Shown piece after piece: positions 51,477 through 59,566 of a DNA stretch of 64,000 bases. This DNA is from a virus: positions 100,108 through 164,107 of the IMG/VR virus record IMGVR_UViG_3300044451_000434; one strand, given 5' to 3'. Under the pieces are notes generated by a model that ran no database searches, was not told where the DNA came from, and was given only the letters and a program-made list of their open reading frames with translations. Position numbers and translations under genes: made by a program. Positions within the stretch are counted from its first letter, which is position 1. Every line of letters starts with the position of its first letter.

Positions 51477-51656
51477 TTGACAAGAAAATCAATATTGCTA
51501 TTTCTGTTTTTAGGTTTTTTCACATGCGAAATGGTTGAGCCACCCGTTAGGTGGTCTAAAATCACCTCATCCTCCCTAACGGTGATTAAATTGCGTACTA
51601 GCGAGGTTGTGACACAGTACCTTTCCGTCTTAGCCAGATTCTTTGACGATAAATAA
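51477..51656 (+). CDS. Possible small lipoprotein (59 aa, TTG start)
   Basis: Directly follows the methyltransferase TAG in the same frame. Reading from TTG gives a leader MTRKSILLFLFLGFFTC then a polar part (EMVEPPVRWSKITSSSLTVI). The leader looks like a signal or lipoprotein leader, but the lipobox (F-T-C) is not the standard L-x-G/A-C. An ATG at 51531 gives a 41-residue version without the leader. No good ribosome site. Could also be chance or a readthrough tail. Confidence 0.35.
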   Translation: MTRKSILLFLFLGFFTCEMVEPPVRWSKITSSSLTVIKLRTSEVVTQYLSVLARFFDDK

Positions 51657-51674
51657 TGAAGCAGGAACACTAGC

Positions 51675-53294
51675 ATGGGCACCAAGGGTTGGAAGCCTCT
51701 CCATCTTTTTCTCTATCACAAGAATGATCAGGCTACAGTTGCCAATTATGAAAAACTGTGCATTGAGGAGGGCGAGGATAACATTCAGCCCATCTCTGAC
51801 TGCCAGTCATTCCTTCCCCGCACATTCAGGGCAGATCAGCTCAAATGGATGTTCCCACATTGGGACAGCTACTGGATGTGTGACGGTCTAATTTACAAGT
51901 ATATACTCAATAACAAGGACAGGGTGGAATCTTCTTCTGTCGTCATCATAAACGAATATGACACATGGTGGCAGTGCAAGTCGTCTGAGTGGATGCCTCA
52001 ACTGATGAAGGGCTGCGATATAGCGGCATCTAATGTCCTCACATTCGGTAAAGATGGCTGGGTGTTCTTTGACAAGCACAAGCATTTGGACTTCGCCAAG
52101 CAGCTGAGAGGATTGGTTCCATTCTCCGTGGTTTGCGTTCGACCGGAAACTGCGGTTGGAATCGCAGAGTTGGTTAGGGATGATGCTAGATTCCATCCGC
52201 TCTACAACAATGAGATGAGGATAGGGTCTGCCGCCAACATGCTTGGGGCACGCATAGCCTTGCTGCCTAAACATATAGGGCAGAATGTTCAGTGGCATGG
52301 CTGTCAGTACAAAAGTGATCCTGGAATATATCATCCAATAAAGGTGCTCGTGAATTCAGGCAAAAAGCCCGTACTGCAAAATGAAGTAGGCGGATTCAAG
52401 CGCTCAATAGTCAAGAAAGCGTGCCAAACTAGGAGTAGTAAATTGTCCAAAAATCCATCTGCACAAGAGTTCGGAATCTTCACTGCCGCCTTTTATGGAT
52501 CAAGCGAAAAATGTGAAGCCGCCGCATCGAGATTGCGATCTTCAGTGGAAAGATTTGACTGCGAACTAATAGTTCTTAAGGGTGATAGCTCTCACTCTTT
52601 GCAAGACATGAAGATAACAAGACTACTGCGCATGATCAAGGCCATGGACCAAAAATGGCTGATGTGGGTAGACTGTGGAGACACATTCTGTCTACAAAAC
52701 CCAAAAATATCACTCAAATATCACGAGGCATGTGGTAAACAAATACTAATGGGTGCAGAAAAAAATTGCTGGCCCGAGGGGAAATTTTGGACTCAATATC
52801 CAAAGCCGTTGCATAACAACACGTCTATGGAGTATTACAGATTTCTAAATTCTGGGGTTTTTGTTGGATTGCGGACTGACATCATAAGACATTTACAGCT
52901 TTTGGAGGACATTATGTCTGAGAACGCTGATTTGATGGATCCATGGAGAACCGACCAGGCAATATGGACCAGATTGTTTCTTGAACAGGAGAAACGGAGC
53001 GCTTCGATTGCTCTAGATACAAGATGTGATTTGAGTATCAGTACAGCCGACTTGACCATCGATATTTTTGAGCCAAGTGCAAGAACGGGAACTCCGTGTT
53101 TGAAAATACCAGCCACCGGAGGAAAGCCGATTATGCTTCATTTCAATGGAAACGATAAACACAATGTCGATAAAATAGAGAAGTTAGTTTCTCTCGCAGG
53201 GGCGGGCGCTTATCTCTCCCGATTTAGGCCGCAGCCGTTGGCTGGCACAGTTAGTTCTGATTTCAAAAGGCAAATCAAAAAGGTTAGCACATGA
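51675..53294 (+). CDS. Two-domain glycosyltransferase with PLOD-like C-terminal half
   Basis: 539 residues. The N-terminal half is GT-like (MGTKGWKPLHLFLYHKNDQA, VVIINEYDTWW). The C-terminal half (about 275-510) carries W-V-D-C-G-D-T-F (a D-x-D-like centre), I-L-M-G-A-E-K-N-C-W-P, Y-R-F-L-N-S-G-V-F-V-G and W-R-T-D-Q. This order matches the glycosyltransferase domain of procollagen-lysine modifying enzymes (PLOD) and the mimivirus L230 enzyme, which add sugar to hydroxylysine. In a phage it is notable. The acceptor is unknown; fibre proteins or host surface are possible. Overlaps the next gene by ATGA. Confidence 0.75.
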   Translation: MGTKGWKPLHLFLYHKNDQATVANYEKLCIEEGEDNIQPISDCQSFLPRTFRADQLKWMFPHWDSYWMCDGLIYKYILNNKDRVESSSVVIINEYDTWWQCKSSEWMPQLMKGCDIAASNVLTFGKDGWVFFDKHKHLDFAKQLRGLVPFSVVCVRPETAVGIAELVRDDARFHPLYNNEMRIGSAANMLGARIALLPKHIGQNVQWHGCQYKSDPGIYHPIKVLVNSGKKPVLQNEVGGFKRSIVKKACQTRSSKLSKNPSAQEFGIFTAAFYGSSEKCEAAASRLRSSVERFDCELIVLKGDSSHSLQDMKITRLLRMIKAMDQKWLMWVDCGDTFCLQNPKISLKYHEACGKQILMGAEKNCWPEGKFWTQYPKPLHNNTSMEYYRFLNSGVFVGLRTDIIRHLQLLEDIMSENADLMDPWRTDQAIWTRLFLEQEKRSASIALDTRCDLSISTADLTIDIFEPSARTGTPCLKIPATGGKPIMLHFNGNDKHNVDKIEKLVSLAGAGAYLSRFRPQPLAGTVSSDFKRQIKKVST

Positions 53295-54352
53295 CTAAGA
53301 AGCTTCACATACTCAGCACTGGCGTCCTAGCAAATGATCCTCTGATTGAATGGGGAGCAGAGAATCTCAGGGCAAGTACGGTGCACCAGTCCTTTTTGGC
53401 AGACTGGACAATCGTCACTCACAACGAAGAGCGTGCAGACAAATGCGTACACCAGGCCAGGTCCGCGCCGCTCGACGTGACCGTGATGATAGACGAGGAG
53501 AGCAGGACGGACAGGACAAGCGCTACACGTAGAGCCCTCCTTGAGTTTCCTAAGGGAGAGTTGGTATGGATGTTTCCAGAAGGACTGATACCCTGTCCTC
53601 AGGCAGGTCTTAAGATGAGGGAGGCGGTTGAGTCGTCATTTATGATCGCATATGAGGGAGAAAAATGTGGAGGCCTTGACCATATTGTGTTTGATCGGCC
53701 TTCTGATGATATTCTTGCAACAAACAAGTCGATGCTCGCATTCTTTGACAAAATCAGGAAGAAGGGTAAATCAAGACCTGCTGATGATGTTGTTATTACA
53801 AGAGGAGCCACAACAGATCTCGAGCGTCTTTCAGTCATATATTGGACTTTAAAATACCATCAACATCACTATACTGATGTTTATGAAAAGTTGCTACAAG
53901 GAATGCGATTCGATGAAATATCTTTGCTAGAAATCGGCGTTGCCCAAGGGGCAGCCCTGCGCACCTTTAGAGACTTTTTACCCAAGGCAAATGTGTTTGG
54001 ACTAGATATTTACCCCGAGTCAGTGCTGAAAGAACCTAGAATCAAGGCCATCGTAGGCGATTCTACCGAGCAGCAAACTGCAGAAGAATTACTTGCACTC
54101 AACAAAGGCAAAAATTTCGATGTAATCATAGATGACGCTAGTCATTATGCAGAACATCAGGTTCAGACATTTGAAAAAATGTGGAGTACGCTTTCTTCGG
54201 GTGGTATGTACATGATAGAGGATATATGGGGAGTCGACATACTTGAGAAAGGCATTACGGAATCAGTGCCTGGAGTCACAATTGAGAAGTTCGACTTGCG
54301 GAATAAATCTGGATACGGAGACTCTATGATATTCCTTATGCGTAAACCCTGA
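53291..54352 (+). CDS. Fusion with C-terminal O-methyltransferase (MycE/macrocin-like)
   Basis: 353 residues. The first about 180 are unknown, GT-like (LHILSTGVLANDPLIEWGAE). The second part has LLEIGVAQGAALRTFRDFLP (SAM-binding motif I), then VIIDDASHYAEHQ and G-G-M-Y-M-I-E-D. This is the pattern of demethylmacrocin/mycinamicin O-methyltransferases and cephalosporin-hydroxylase-type enzymes that methylate sugars. The ATGA overlap with the PLOD-like gene suggests that sugar addition and methylation are linked. Confidence 0.7.
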   Translation: MTKKLHILSTGVLANDPLIEWGAENLRASTVHQSFLADWTIVTHNEERADKCVHQARSAPLDVTVMIDEESRTDRTSATRRALLEFPKGELVWMFPEGLIPCPQAGLKMREAVESSFMIAYEGEKCGGLDHIVFDRPSDDILATNKSMLAFFDKIRKKGKSRPADDVVITRGATTDLERLSVIYWTLKYHQHHYTDVYEKLLQGMRFDEISLLEIGVAQGAALRTFRDFLPKANVFGLDIYPESVLKEPRIKAIVGDSTEQQTAEELLALNKGKNFDVIIDDASHYAEHQVQTFEKMWSTLSSGGMYMIEDIWGVDILEKGITESVPGVTIEKFDLRNKSGYGDSMIFLMRKP

Positions 54353-54359
54353 CTGATAG

Positions 54360-55493
54360 TCATTGGATCAGGGCATCAATAAATCCGTAGGGCTCTCCCA
54401 ATTTTGGTATTTCGTATCCAACTATGACATCACCTAATTTCCATCGGTATCGGTTTTTATACCCGTTACCCCAGTCGATTTCCATTCCATCTGGTATCGA
54501 TTTCCAAAATGCAGGTGCAACCGTGCCTGCAGGTGGGTTAGAGATTATCCGCACAGAATTATCGGAAACGATTGAAAACTTAGGACGCTCTAGAAGCTTG
54601 AACGGGTGATGCCTTCCAGCATGCCAATAGGCCAAGAACACACCCTGCTGCATGGGCTTTTCGATATAATCTCTTGCCTTGAACCCCTTGAATAACTTAG
54701 AGAACAGGCAGTCAATCATGTCGTCATGCGTGTTGAAAGGGGCCTTTTTAACCGTTCTGAGCACGTCCTGAAGCGAAACATTCCATGCGGTGTCGGTCCA
54801 ATGAATGTGCCACAGTCTTCCCTGATCATGAAATCCGTGGTAGTCTAAAAAATTAGGCCATTGCTGACAGTTGCATTGAGACCCATTTATGTGGTTTGCC
54901 CCTACTAGCCATGCCAGCATAGACGCCTGAAGGTCACATGGGGTTGGTATTCCCACCGTATCTTGATTTAAAAATGGAGAAAATCTATATATGGCTTTGG
55001 ATTCATCCGATCCATTTATTCTCTTTACTAACGATTTGTTCATCACAGAAATCTCATACCCAAGCCACATCTCACATAGGTCGCGTCCTCCTACGAAGGA
55101 TCCAGCATGTTTTTTAAATTCTGATACCCACGACTCGGGAAAATGTCTTCCTGGCCAGGCAGTCCACAGGTGCGGCTTTGGATTATCTATGCCATGACGA
55201 AGACAAGATACCATGTGGTCTACATCCGTAAGCGAATCATCGTCACAGAACACAACCAAATCGGAATCCTCGTCTAACATTCCCTCGGCTATCAACTTGA
55301 TATGCCTATCGGCAACTCTCGTATGGCTCCAATCTATCCATTCCCACGCAGGAGGGAGGGTGTCTGGCCTTTTTCCCTCGCCAATAAAACGTATGTAAAC
55401 ATCGTGACCTGTGTTTTTGATGCCGCCATGCTGCAGCACCTGATGGCGCATATGAAATTTACTAGATGATATGATGTTAAATGAAACTTTCAT
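54360..55493 (-). CDS. GT-A glycosyltransferase, tandem paralogue A
   Basis: 377 residues. N-terminal MKVSFNIISSSKFHMRHQVL, H-D-V-Y-I-R-F-I-G-E-G and a D-W-S-H-T-R-V-A-D-R-H motif, followed by the metal-binding V-F-C-D-D-D-S. The last 250 residues are aromatic-rich. It is a clear paralogue of the next gene (same order, roughly 40 percent identity by eye). Nucleotide-sugar transferase; donor and acceptor unknown. On the minus strand, convergent with the methyltransferase fusion. Confidence 0.7.
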   Translation of the reverse strand: MKVSFNIISSSKFHMRHQVLQHGGIKNTGHDVYIRFIGEGKRPDTLPPAWEWIDWSHTRVADRHIKLIAEGMLDEDSDLVVFCDDDSLTDVDHMVSCLRHGIDNPKPHLWTAWPGRHFPESWVSEFKKHAGSFVGGRDLCEMWLGYEISVMNKSLVKRINGSDESKAIYRFSPFLNQDTVGIPTPCDLQASMLAWLVGANHINGSQCNCQQWPNFLDYHGFHDQGRLWHIHWTDTAWNVSLQDVLRTVKKAPFNTHDDMIDCLFSKLFKGFKARDYIEKPMQQGVFLAYWHAGRHHPFKLLERPKFSIVSDNSVRIISNPPAGTVAPAFWKSIPDGMEIDWGNGYKNRYRWKLGDVIVGYEIPKLGEPYGFIDALIQ

Positions 55494-55495
55494 GA

Positions 55496-56617
55496 TTACT
55501 TAAAAAACAGACACATCATTGTTGACACTTTTGTGGTATTATAATTGCATGTTTTATATAAATATCCAACATATCCACCTGACATTTGCCAGCAAAACTT
55601 GTACACATCACCGTCGGTTTCTACCAAAAAGCCATCATCACAACTTTGCCATTTTGAAAGCACATTATTCCAAAAAACATCTCCATGGTTTTTTTCACTA
55701 CAAGAGAACTTGACAGGAAGTTTTGCATTTATCATGCTTCCTCCTGTCCAAGGAGCGAAGAACATACCCAAGTCGTATTCCTTATCTATGATAGATTTAG
55801 CTTTGATACCAAAATGCAACTTTGGAAAAAGATGACCAACCAATTCTTCTTTATTAGCAAATGGACCCGAGACCAAAGCTCGACCGATGTTTTTTTTATT
55901 ATGTGTTTCGCTTCTTCCCACTCCATGTATGTGCCATAGTGATCCACTGTTGATTAACCCAGAATAGTCTAAATAGTGAGGATGCTGATGGGCCATCGAT
56001 TTGGACTGTCCTACATGTTTGGCGTCCAACAGCCATGCCAATACAGATATTTGTATGTCACATGGAGTATTAGATGCGGTTGTTGATCCATCCAGGTAGG
56101 AAGAAAAATCAAAAACTCTTTTAGCCAATTCGGATTTGTTCATAAGTGATGCAAGTTTATTGTTCACAAGAGCAGCTTCATATCCAATCCAAAGACTGTT
56201 TCTCTCCTTTCGTGGCATGAGATTTTGCACAGACCGTTGCAAAGCATCGAACCAGTGTTGATGGCATATTTCTCCCAGCGCAGGGGTCCATATGCAAGAA
56301 GTGTCTTGAGAGCAGGTGCTCAGAGCATAATTCACCATGTGATCGATATTTGTGGCTGAATCGTCATCGCAGAACAAATGAAAATCGTAACCATCATCTA
56401 GCCCATGATTGGCAATCATGTGGATGTGGCGGTCAGCCACCCTGATGTGGGACCAGTCTAGCCAGTTCCAATCGCTTGGTACGCAATTAGGTTTTAGACC
56501 CTCACCCAAGACATTAACACAAACATCATGTTTCTTAAAACGCAATCCGCCACATGAAAGCAAATTAATTCTGTCTGCGTACTTGCTCGATCCAATGACA
56601 TTAACAGCTATCTTCAT
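55496..56617 (-). CDS. GT-A glycosyltransferase, tandem paralogue B
   Basis: 373 residues, GAGGTGA before the ATG. MKIAVNVIGSSKYADRINLL, HDVCVNVLGEG, DWSHIRVADRHIHMIA and LFCDDDS mirror paralogue A. Two bases separate it from its twin, so a tandem duplication is likely. Differences in the second half could give different acceptors. Transcribed with the fucosyltransferase and methyltransferase upstream. Confidence 0.7.
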   Translation of the reverse strand: MKIAVNVIGSSKYADRINLLSCGGLRFKKHDVCVNVLGEGLKPNCVPSDWNWLDWSHIRVADRHIHMIANHGLDDGYDFHLFCDDDSATNIDHMVNYALSTCSQDTSCIWTPALGEICHQHWFDALQRSVQNLMPRKERNSLWIGYEAALVNNKLASLMNKSELAKRVFDFSSYLDGSTTASNTPCDIQISVLAWLLDAKHVGQSKSMAHQHPHYLDYSGLINSGSLWHIHGVGRSETHNKKNIGRALVSGPFANKEELVGHLFPKLHFGIKAKSIIDKEYDLGMFFAPWTGGSMINAKLPVKFSCSEKNHGDVFWNNVLSKWQSCDDGFLVETDGDVYKFCWQMSGGYVGYLYKTCNYNTTKVSTMMCLFFK

Positions 56618-56623
56618 AAGTCT

Positions 56624-57466
56624 TCACCTCAAGTAGTCTTTCACAAAACCATCTTCGCATATATCCATCTTGACCACTCTGTCAAGATTGTCAGCTATTG
56701 CATGCATTCTTTCTCTGTAAATGTCATAATTTAGTATAGACAAGTCAGTTTCTTTGTTGAGCAATATGATTCCATCCATATTGAAATGTCTTCCAATTGA
56801 CGGGTTTCCAATATATATTGGAATTGTGCCCGTGGCAAAACAGTCAGTTATTTTTTCAGTGAAGTAGTCAGAGTAACAGGAATTCTCTATCACAACACTG
56901 AACATATAGTCTTTGAGCCCATCTAGCTTTGAAGCATGGTGATAAAACTCCCCAGACTTTACGCCTATCTGTCTACTCCCACAGGCACCGCCAAAAAGTT
57001 CAAGTTTGTCTTTTAGTTTTTCAGCCCATTTTAGCCTTCTCACATGGCCGGGTGTCATGTTTACGGTAGAGCAAATCATCGACATTCTTTTGCTTTTTGG
57101 ATATATCTTACATTCAGACTCAATCGTCCATGGCGTGTTGCTCGCAGGAAGACTTTTTAGAAAAAAACATGGGTCTAATGCCACAAGTTGGTCATCGCAA
57201 GTGAACATGGCTTTGTAGGAATTTTTATAGCAAGGTAGATTGTCAACAACATGTTGATGGAGTTCAGAGAGCACTCCCCTAGATTTTAAAAACCACCCAT
57301 ATTTGTTGTTGTGCTTTTTGCTAAGCAAGCCATCATATATGCCACGGTCTATGTAAATCTGTATGTCTCGCTGCTCGCGTGTCCATCGGAATAGTTTTGG
57401 CTTTCTTTTTCCGCATGAAGAAAATTCCGGAAAGAAAGGGAAGCCAATTCCTTGTATTTCTAGCAT
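56624..57466 (-). CDS. Fucosyltransferase-like (GT10) protein
   Basis: 280 residues. The conserved GT10 segment is clear: F-S-V-V-I-E-N-S-C-Y-S-D-Y-F-T-E-K-I then A-T-G-T-I-P-I-Y-I-G-N-P (residues about 196-226). Family members move fucose or related sugars onto glycans. The N-terminal half has RTREQRDIQIYIDRGIYDG-like polar blocks and no signal peptide. Its place next to two other sugar transferases supports a shared glycan product. Confidence 0.8.
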   Translation of the reverse strand: MLEIQGIGFPFFPEFSSCGKRKPKLFRWTREQRDIQIYIDRGIYDGLLSKKHNNKYGWFLKSRGVLSELHQHVVDNLPCYKNSYKAMFTCDDQLVALDPCFFLKSLPASNTPWTIESECKIYPKSKRMSMICSTVNMTPGHVRRLKWAEKLKDKLELFGGACGSRQIGVKSGEFYHHASKLDGLKDYMFSVVIENSCYSDYFTEKITDCFATGTIPIYIGNPSIGRHFNMDGIILLNKETDLSILNYDIYRERMHAIADNLDRVVKMDICEDGFVKDYLR

Positions 57467-57472
57467 TACGTT

Positions 57473-58012
57473 TTACACCATTCTATCTTTTCGGAATAGC
57501 CAGCTAGAGTCTCCGAATGTAGCGTGGGGCTGTCCTATTGCTTTTATCACTGCTGCCGAAACAGTAGGCATCCACGTGAAGTCGTGCCCAGAAATGATGT
57601 ACTTGGCACGAGGTTTCCAAAAAGCAATATCAGATGCAACGCAATCCGGAAGGTGACATCCGTCTATGTATACAAAATCCACGCTCTGCAGATTCTGATG
57701 ACTTGCAAAGTCAGAGGATGTGCCTTTTAGTTTTATGATGCGAGAATAGTCACTGACAAGAACATCAAAAGTCTCTTCTGCGACATCAAGTGCATATTGG
57801 GAGCGAGATGAAGGATCAGTGTCGTCATATCCAGCTTTCCATGGGTCAATTCCATAGACGGTCGCGTTTGGGAACTCCTCGCTGAATATGAATGTTGACT
57901 CTCCGGCGTGGGCGCCAACATCAACCACGGAACTGATGTTGAATCCATTATCCTTCACCCACCTACACAAATCTCTCAAACCCGAATCTAGAAAACCAAA
58001 TCTCATCGGCAT
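57473..58012 (-). CDS. Class I SAM-dependent methyltransferase (second of the pair)
   Basis: 179 residues. Motif I SVVDVGAHAGESTFIFSEEF, then Y-G-I-D-P-W, SSDFA and V-D-F-V-Y-I-D-G-C-H. Paralogue of the gene at 50925, on the opposite strand at the other end of the island, so the island appears bracketed by two copies. Probably methylates a sugar. Seven bases before the fucosyltransferase gene. Confidence 0.8.
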   Translation of the reverse strand: MPMRFGFLDSGLRDLCRWVKDNGFNISSVVDVGAHAGESTFIFSEEFPNATVYGIDPWKAGYDDTDPSSRSQYALDVAEETFDVLVSDYSRIIKLKGTSSDFASHQNLQSVDFVYIDGCHLPDCVASDIAFWKPRAKYIISGHDFTWMPTVSAAVIKAIGQPHATFGDSSWLFRKDRMV

Positions 58013-58036
58013 GTCAGATCTCTTTCTGTATAGTTG

Positions 58037-58174
58037 TTATCGGCAAATCGACTTTGTATTTGGATAAATGCAAAAATCAACAATGATTAGGTCATAGATG
58101 AAGATCGTTTTGCATTTATTTGCTAGCATGATGGCAGATTCTATTTCCCCTGCCATTTCTATTTCCCCTGCCAT
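58037..58174 (-). CDS. Small protein with MAGEIE tandem repeat (45 aa)
   Basis: Frame begins MAGEIEMAGEIESAIMLANK, so an 18-base exact tandem repeat has duplicated the start of the gene, with GGGTGA upstream of the first ATG and AGGGG upstream of the second. The rest includes a hydrophobic stretch (TIFIYDLIIVDFCIYP). Either ATG could be used. Coding is uncertain. Confidence 0.4.
   Translation of the reverse strand: MAGEIEMAGEIESAIMLANKCKTIFIYDLIIVDFCIYPNTKSICR
58139..58174. repeat. 18-bp perfect tandem repeat
   Basis: Two adjacent exact 18-base copies (58139-58156 and 58157-58174), in frame with the small gene and including its start codon and part of a ribosome-site-like sequence. Confidence 0.9.
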
Positions 58175-58205
58175 CCTAATCTCACCCTAGCGAATTTTTA
58201 CCAAT

Positions 58206-58235
58206 AAAAATGGCTCCAGGAGAATTCCTGGAGCC
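58206..58235 (-). terminator. Rho-independent terminator
   Basis: Stem GGCTCCAGGA / TCCTGGAGCC with a short loop (58212-58235), followed on the minus strand by a T run (complement of 58206-58210). Lies 21 bases past the end of the coiled-coil gene at 58256 and probably also ends the tRNA operon. Confidence 0.8.
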
Positions 58236-58255
58236 CTAGCAGCCGAAGCTTTGTG

Positions 58256-58558
58256 TCAGCGCATGGTGTTCTGCGTGGCTGCTGCAGCCTCAGCCTCGCT
58301 GACAATCTGATACACCTTGCGCAGCACAGCCACCCACTGGCCCTGCATTGCCACATACATCTCGCGCTGAACCCAGATCTCAGCCTGCGAGTTCTTCAGC
58401 GCAAGGCGCAACGCCTCTGCTTCCTTCGCCCTCATCTCCGCCCTTGATCTTGCCTGCTCTAACTCGTTCATGATCGCCTTGATGCACTCCTGCTCATCCT
58501 GGTCAACCTGCTGGAACCCTGCTGCACGTATGCGGTTTTTTAGTTGTCCGTCAATCAT
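58256..58558 (-). CDS. Small coiled-coil protein (100 aa)
   Basis: Starts MIDGQLKNRIRAAGFQQVDQ, then long helices (ECIKAIMNELEQARSRAEMR, AKEAEALRLALKNSQAEIWV). Wide use of Gln, Glu, Ala and Arg gives a coiled coil. No membrane segment or catalytic motif. Last gene before the terminator. Function unknown. Confidence 0.65.
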   Translation of the reverse strand: MIDGQLKNRIRAAGFQQVDQDEQECIKAIMNELEQARSRAEMRAKEAEALRLALKNSQAEIWVQREMYVAMQGQWVAVLRKVYQIVSEAEAAAATQNTMR

Positions 58559-58583
58559 GATTAAATTATACGCTCATCGACAA

Positions 58584-58657
58584 CGGGACTGGCGGGACTC
58601 GAACCCCCAACCTGCCGCTTAGAAGGCGGCTGCTCTTTCCAATTGAGCTACAGCCCC
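58584..58657 (-). tRNA. tRNA-Arg (anticodon TCT)
   Basis: Cloverleaf on the minus strand: acceptor GGGGCTG/CAGTCCC, D-arm GCTC/GAGC, anticodon arm GCCGC-CTTCTAA-GCGGC giving TCT, T-arm with one G-G mismatch, loop TTCGAGT. No encoded CCA. Reads AGA codons. Confidence 0.92.
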
Positions 58658-58664
58658 GAATTCA

Positions 58665-59039
58665 TCAGCAGCAAGATTTGCAGAGTGTCATGTACCACGA
58701 ACCATCTTTGATCATGGAACTAGGCACTCCGCATACCTCACAGATCACTCAAGACATTGACTCTGCCATTTTTATCATGCCATCGATCTCCTGCGGTTGC
58801 CGACCTGGCGTGTACACCCTCAGGGTTCCAAACTTCTCCTCCACCTGCACCACAGAAAAAAGTTCCTCTTCTGGCTCCTCCATGTGACCCTCAAGAAGAG
58901 GATCTAGCAACTTGAAAAGCCGATCAAGGAGCACATCCCATCTAGTGCCGCAACTGATGTCAGCATCTAGCAACGGAGACCTGTCGTGCCACCTCGACCT
59001 TAGATCTTCTTTGGACTTGATCTCTTCACTGTCGTGCAT
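58665..59039 (-). pseudogene. Gene interrupted by an in-frame TGA, zinc-finger tail beyond the stop
   Basis: The frame from the ATG at 59039 reads 96 residues (through EEKFGTLRVYTPGRQPQEID) and hits TGA at 58749-58751. The same frame then continues for 27 residues with V-I-C-E-V-C-G...T-L-C-K-S-C-C, ending in TGA at 58665. I recall a small phage/bacterial family with K-E-K-F-G-T-L-R-x-Y followed by A-E...C-E-x-C-G...C-x-x-C, so the downstream Cys tail is probably the natural end of the protein. The TGA may be a nonsense mutation (CGA to TGA fits), a sequencing error, or a real readthrough site. It sits between two tRNA genes. Confidence 0.6.
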
Positions 59040-59055
59040 GCAGTCATGTCTCCAA

Positions 59056-59128
59056 TGACACCTCTGGGGATCGAACCCAGGACTTAACGGTTAAAAGCCG
59101 CTTGCTCTACCAGCTGAGCTAAGGTGTC
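59056..59128 (-). tRNA. tRNA-Lys (anticodon TTT)
   Basis: Cloverleaf on the minus strand: acceptor GACACCT/AGGTGTC, D-arm GCTC/GAGC, anticodon arm AGCGG-CTTTTAA-CCGTT giving TTT, T-arm CTGGG/CCCAG with TTCGATC loop, discriminator A. No encoded CCA. Well paired. Confidence 0.95.
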
Positions 59129-59134
59129 TTGTGA

Positions 59135-59566
59135 TTAGCGGGTGCTCCATTTTGAATTTTGATCTCCACCCTGGTCGGATGGCGGCGAACAATAAAGACC
59201 TCTGTGCAAAAAGTGCTCCTCATGTCGTGTAAAGCCAAATGTTTCTTGGGCGAATTTCATGACCTCATCAGAATCAAAATGCCTGCATGAGTACACATCT
59301 AGGGTGATAAATCGTGTGGGCTCCATAGAATGTATCTGAATTCCGCTCTCCACAAGTGGAACCCATACGCTCACCCCGCTTTTGTCGGGAAACATCTCCA
59401 CACCCCTACTTCTTGGTCCGTGGATAACGAATGGAGCAGACATCTTGGTCATCCCAAGCCTGTCCACTAGAGTTTCTAGGAACCTGTAGTGCAGTTCAAG
59501 GTCGTTTGCCGCGCCCTTTTTGTTGTTGTACATGTCTAGAAGATACGAGTATCCAAAGGGTATCAT
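59135..59566 (-). CDS. AdoMet decarboxylase (SpeD/SpeH)-like protein
   Basis: 143 residues with GAAGG before the ATG. The core GVSVWVPLVESGIQIHS is followed 15 residues later by YSCR. The self-cleaving Glu73-Ser74, His79 and Cys94 keep the exact spacing of the bacterial prozyme (Ser63, His68, Cys83 in Thermotoga). Cleavage before the Ser would make a pyruvoyl group. In the usual E-S-H the His is Gly here. SpeD makes decarboxylated AdoMet for polyamines; I recall some phage homologues having changed to arginine or ornithine decarboxylation, but cannot check. No spermidine synthase is seen nearby, which leaves the substrate open. Confidence 0.8.
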   Translation of the reverse strand: MIPFGYSYLLDMYNNKKGAANDLELHYRFLETLVDRLGMTKMSAPFVIHGPRSRGVEMFPDKSGVSVWVPLVESGIQIHSMEPTRFITLDVYSCRHFDSDEVMKFAQETFGFTRHEEHFLHRGLYCSPPSDQGGDQNSKWSTR

